Source: Elusimicrobiota bacterium (GTDB lineage Bacteria; Elusimicrobiota; Elusimicrobia; FEN-1173). Taken from it: 8,767 bases of DNA. Under the pieces are notes generated by a model. It did no database searches. It was not told the origin of the DNA and saw only the letters and a list, made by a program, of their open reading frames with translations. This document shows, piece by piece, positions 7,336 to 8,767 of this stretch (positions within the stretch are counted from its first letter, which is position 1; every line of letters starts with the position of its first letter). A program made the position numbers and the translations under genes. The stretch spans positions 1 to 8,767 of the forward strand of contig JACQPF010000394.1 in the NCBI GenBank assembly GCA_016207625.1. The letters are read 5' to 3'.

Positions 7336-7859
7336 CTTCCCGGCCTGGTTGGAAAAGAGCCGCCTTCGCGGCGTTGATCGGTTGCGCTGCGCTCATGGCC
7401 GGCTGTGCACGGGACCGGTCCTGGAAGGTCGGCATGAGCGCCCCGGAAATCAGCGTCCTCGACCTGAACGACAAGACCGTGCGGCTCTCCGATTACCGGG
7501 GGAAGGCCGTCGTGCTGCGGTTCTGGGCGACCGGTTGCATGGCGTGCGTCGCCGCCATGCCCGAATTGGATGACTTCAGCAAAACCGCCCGGGAGAATGG
7601 GCTGGCGGTGCTCGCGGTCAACATGGGGAGTCCGAAAGAGCTTGTGGAGAAATTCGTGAAAGACTTGAATCTCTCTTATCCGGTTTTCCTCGATCCGGCC
7701 CTCATCGCCGCGAAAAAGTACGGCGTCTCCTCCGCGCCGACGACCTTTTTCATCGACCGGAACGGGGTCGCCCGCAAAGCCGTGATCGGAGAAATGACGC
7801 GGGCCCAGTTCGAAAAAGCCGCCGGGGGATTGGAAACGGACTTGACACGGACCAAGTGA
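7332..7859 (+). CDS. TlpA/thioredoxin-like lipoprotein of the P19 system
   Basis: Membrane-anchored thiol-disulfide protein on the periplasmic side, equivalent to the thioredoxin-like genes that end the P19 operon (cj1664/cj1665). The chosen ATG overlaps the ATPase stop as ATGA and gives 175 residues. It starts with a basic stretch (RPGWKR), a hydrophobic core and a lipobox LMAGC with lipidation expected at C25. An in-frame ATG at 7245 would add 29 residues ahead of the signal and is unlikely. The thioredoxin fold shows WATGCMAC with active-site C69 and C72, cis-proline P136 in SAPT, and FFIDRNG after it. Only one such gene is present here, where the Campylobacter and E. coli operons have two. 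A plausible role is keeping the cysteines of the DUF2318 protein reduced, or passing electrons to it; this is inferred from context. Confidence 0.9.
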   Translation: MTSRPGWKRAAFAALIGCAALMAGCARDRSWKVGMSAPEISVLDLNDKTVRLSDYRGKAVVLRFWATGCMACVAAMPELDDFSKTARENGLAVLAVNMGSPKELVEKFVKDLNLSYPVFLDPALIAAKKYGVSSAPTTFFIDRNGVARKAVIGEMTRAQFEKAAGGLETDLTRTK

Positions 7860-7871
7860 ATGAGGTAAATT
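7842..7871 (+). promoter_or_regulatory. Sigma70-type promoter of the metY leader
   Basis: TTGACA at 7842-7847 is a perfect -35 box. TAAATT at 7866-7871 matches four of six -10 positions, with an 18-base spacer; AT-rich bases follow in an otherwise GC-rich region. The -35 box lies within the last codons of the lipoprotein gene. Transcription would begin near 7878-7881, giving a leader of about 250 bases before metY. Confidence 0.6.
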
Positions 7872-7879
7872 TTATTTGT

Positions 7880-7989
7880 TGTATGGCGAGGCTTTAAGCA
7901 CCTACTTGCCCCGGCCATTTGTTCCCTCACCCGAGGAATCAATAAACAGGGCGCTAAAGCGGTGGTGACATCCGGAGTTTCGAGACATG
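7880..7989 (+). promoter_or_regulatory. Structured metY leader, candidate attenuation riboswitch of unrecognised class
   Basis: About 110 bases between the predicted transcription start and an intrinsic terminator, ahead of a methionine-pathway gene. Possible helices include ATGGC (7883-7887) with GCCAT (7914-7918), a small hairpin TTCCCTC-ACCC-GAGGAA style at 7922-7938 with one bulged C, and TCACC (7927-7931) with GGTGA (7964-7968), which would exclude that hairpin. The hallmark sequences of SAM-I, SAM-IV, SAH and cobalamin riboswitches are absent. GCGCTAAAGCGG (7951-7962) recalls the GCUAAA of SAM-II, but the upstream SAM-II helix does not form. No coding sequence with methionine codons suggests peptide-based attenuation. 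Function as a regulatory leader is inferred from the layout. Confidence 0.45.
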
Positions 7990-8025
7990 TCCCGTGCCGC
8001 GGAAGAGCGACACGGGATTTTTTCT
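7990..8025 (+). terminator. Intrinsic terminator in the metY leader
   Basis: Stem TCCCGTG (7990-7996) with CACGGGA (8011-8017), continued past one C-A mismatch by CGC/GCG around a GGAAGA loop, then six T residues (8018-8023). It lies about 106 bases before the metY start, inside the leader. It could stop the iron operon transcript, and it would also stop the metY transcript unless an antiterminator forms, which is the basis for proposing attenuation. Confidence 0.8.
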
Positions 8026-8039
8026 ATGCCGCTAGGCAT
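8026..8039 (+). other. Small hairpin after the terminator
   Basis: ATGCC (8026-8030) and GGCAT (8035-8039) form a 5-bp stem with a GCTA loop, directly after the T tract. Role unknown; it may protect the 5' end of a processed metY transcript. Confidence 0.4.
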
Positions 8040-8049
8040 GGCCCCGGAG

Positions 8050-8086
8050 TGTCGGACGGGGTTATCCATCATGACCTCGTCCGACA
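8050..8086 (+). other. Strong 14-bp hairpin in the metY 5' untranslated region
   Basis: TGTCGGACGGGGTT (8050-8063) pairs with GACCTCGTCCGACA (8073-8086) over 14 bp, with two G-U pairs and a 9-base loop ATCCATCAT. No T tract follows, so it is not a terminator. It ends 45 bases before the metY ATG and leaves the ribosome binding site free. It could stabilise the mRNA or bind a regulator. Confidence 0.6.
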
Positions 8087-8119
8087 AACCAAAGTCATTC
8101 GGCATAAAGGCATTTCAAT

Positions 8120-8124
8120 GGAGG
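8120..8124 (+). promoter_or_regulatory. Ribosome binding site of metY
   Basis: GGAGG, 7 bases before the ATG at 8132. It decides the metY start. Confidence 0.8.
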
Positions 8125-8131
8125 CCTCACA

Positions 8132-8767
8132 ATGAACCAGAACAACTTGCATCCGCGTTTGGAAACGGTCCTTCTGCACGGCGGCCAAGAGCCGGACCCC
8201 ACCACGGGTTCGCGGGCCGTTCCGATCTATCAAACCACGTCCTATCAATTCAAGAGCACGGATCACGCGGCGAACCTTTTCGGCCTGAAGGAGTTCGGCA
8301 ATATTTACACGCGGTTGATGAACCCGACCACCGACGTCTTCGAGAAGCGGATCGCGCTACTGGACGGAGGCGTCGGGGCCCTCGGGGTGGCGAGCGGCCA
8401 ATCGGCCATCACGCTGGCTCTTTTGAACATCGCCCAGGCCGGCGACGAAATTGTCTCGGCCGACAACCTTTATGGAGGGACCTACAACCTCTTTCACTAC
8501 ACCTTCCCCCGTTTGGGCCTAAAAGTGAAGTTCGTTAAATCCAACGACCTGGACGCTTTCAAGAAGGCGATCACGCCGAAGACCAAGGCCGTCTACGCCG
8601 AATCCATCGGGAACCCGAAACTGGACGTGGCAGACCTGGAGGGGATCTCCAAGATCGCGCACCAGAACGGCATCCCGTTCGTGCTGGATAACACAGTGTC
8701 CCCTTACCTCTTGCGGCCCATCGACCACGGGGTCGACATCGTGGTCTATTCCGCCACCAAGTTCATC
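8132..8767 (+). CDS. metY: O-acetylhomoserine sulfhydrylase (MetY), 3' end cut by the window
   Basis: PLP enzyme of the Cys/Met metabolism family. It makes homocysteine from O-acetylhomoserine and sulfide, the direct sulfhydrylation route to methionine, in the cytoplasm. The first 212 residues are present and the frame is open at the window edge; the full enzyme is usually about 425-430 residues. The start MNQNNLHPRLETVLLHGG is typical. YTRLMNPT holds the Tyr and Arg that reach the PLP phosphate of the partner subunit, VASGQSA is the phosphate loop, D186 in LDNT contacts the pyridine nitrogen, and K210 in SATKF is the expected Schiff-base lysine. The long insert around NLFGLKEFGN favours MetY over cystathionine gamma-synthase or MetZ. 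It has its own promoter and leader and no evident tie to the iron operon. Confidence 0.93.
   Translation, partial: MNQNNLHPRLETVLLHGGQEPDPTTGSRAVPIYQTTSYQFKSTDHAANLFGLKEFGNIYTRLMNPTTDVFEKRIALLDGGVGALGVASGQSAITLALLNIAQAGDEIVSADNLYGGTYNLFHYTFPRLGLKVKFVKSNDLDAFKKAITPKTKAVYAESIGNPKLDVADLEGISKIAHQNGIPFVLDNTVSPYLLRPIDHGVDIVVYSATKFI

Noticed and set aside
7883..7897. Four-codon leader peptide ATG GCG AGG CTT TAA
   Set aside because: It lies almost at the predicted transcription start with no ribosome binding site and no methionine codons beyond the start, so there is no support for peptide-based attenuation.
7951..7962. SAM-II riboswitch suggested by GCGCTAAAGCGG
   Set aside because: The upstream P1 helix and CCGGCUUGC loop are not found in the right order or spacing.
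7955..7979. T-box-like sequence GCGGTGGTGACATCCGG ahead of the terminator
   Set aside because: The conserved TGGNACC core is not matched and there is no room for, or sign of, the specifier stem before the predicted start.
7994..8011. Resemblance of the terminator stem to the 35-base repeat (15 of 18 bases)
   Set aside because: Most of the match is the CGC/GCG hairpin core that any GC-rich terminator may have; the rest of the element is absent.
7987..8538. Plus-strand open frame beginning in the metY leader
   Set aside because: It runs through the terminator and overlaps metY in another frame; no ribosome binding site, and the metY frame has the family motifs.

Overview
This window is a GC-rich, densely packed bacterial segment. 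It carries one nearly complete seven-gene iron-uptake operon on the + strand (1-7859), then a 272-base regulatory gap, then the 5' part of a methionine-biosynthesis gene (8132-8767, open at the window end). Signal peptides, a lipobox protein and a periplasmic metal protein point to a Gram-negative host. The GC content and gene style would fit Desulfobacterota, Nitrospirota, NC10 or similar lineages, but the sequence alone does not settle the taxon.

The operon has the gene order of the P19 iron system of Campylobacter jejuni (cj1658 to cj1665) and the FetMP-FetABCDEF system of pathogenic E. coli. It reads: FTR1-family permease with a large extracytoplasmic N-terminal part (1-1907); P19/FetP periplasmic metal-binding protein (1923-2450); DUF2318 membrane protein with a five-cysteine tail (2467-3741); two FtsX/MacB-type permeases (3741-5069, 5056-6240); their ABC ATPase (6244-7335); and a thioredoxin-like lipoprotein (7332-7859). 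Genes are 16 bases or less apart or overlap, so they are probably co-transcribed. The likely division of labour is that P19 binds iron in the periplasm, the FTR1 protein moves it across the inner membrane, and the DUF2318/permease/ATPase/thioredoxin part provides energy- or redox-dependent help whose exact job is unsettled.

Two things set this copy apart. First, the ATPase has about 135 extra C-terminal residues that read as a DtxR/IdeR-type iron-dependent regulator: a winged helix, then a metal-binding and dimerisation domain with H297, E301, C320, E323 and H324 at the same mutual spacing as the DtxR ligands. This looks like an ABC transporter with a built-in metal sensor. Second, both permease genes carry the same 35-base sequence, in the same reading frame but at non-equivalent places in the protein. 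The copies differ at two bases that pair with each other in a predicted hairpin. A related fragment lies in the ATPase gene, inside the fused regulator domain. This looks like a small structured repeat that invades coding sequence.

The gap between the operon and metY holds a good sigma70-type promoter (7842-7871), a structured leader of about 110 bases, a strong intrinsic terminator (7990-8025), a small hairpin and a 14-bp hairpin, then the metY ribosome binding site. This is the layout of a transcription-attenuation riboswitch. I could not match the leader to a SAM riboswitch or other known class.
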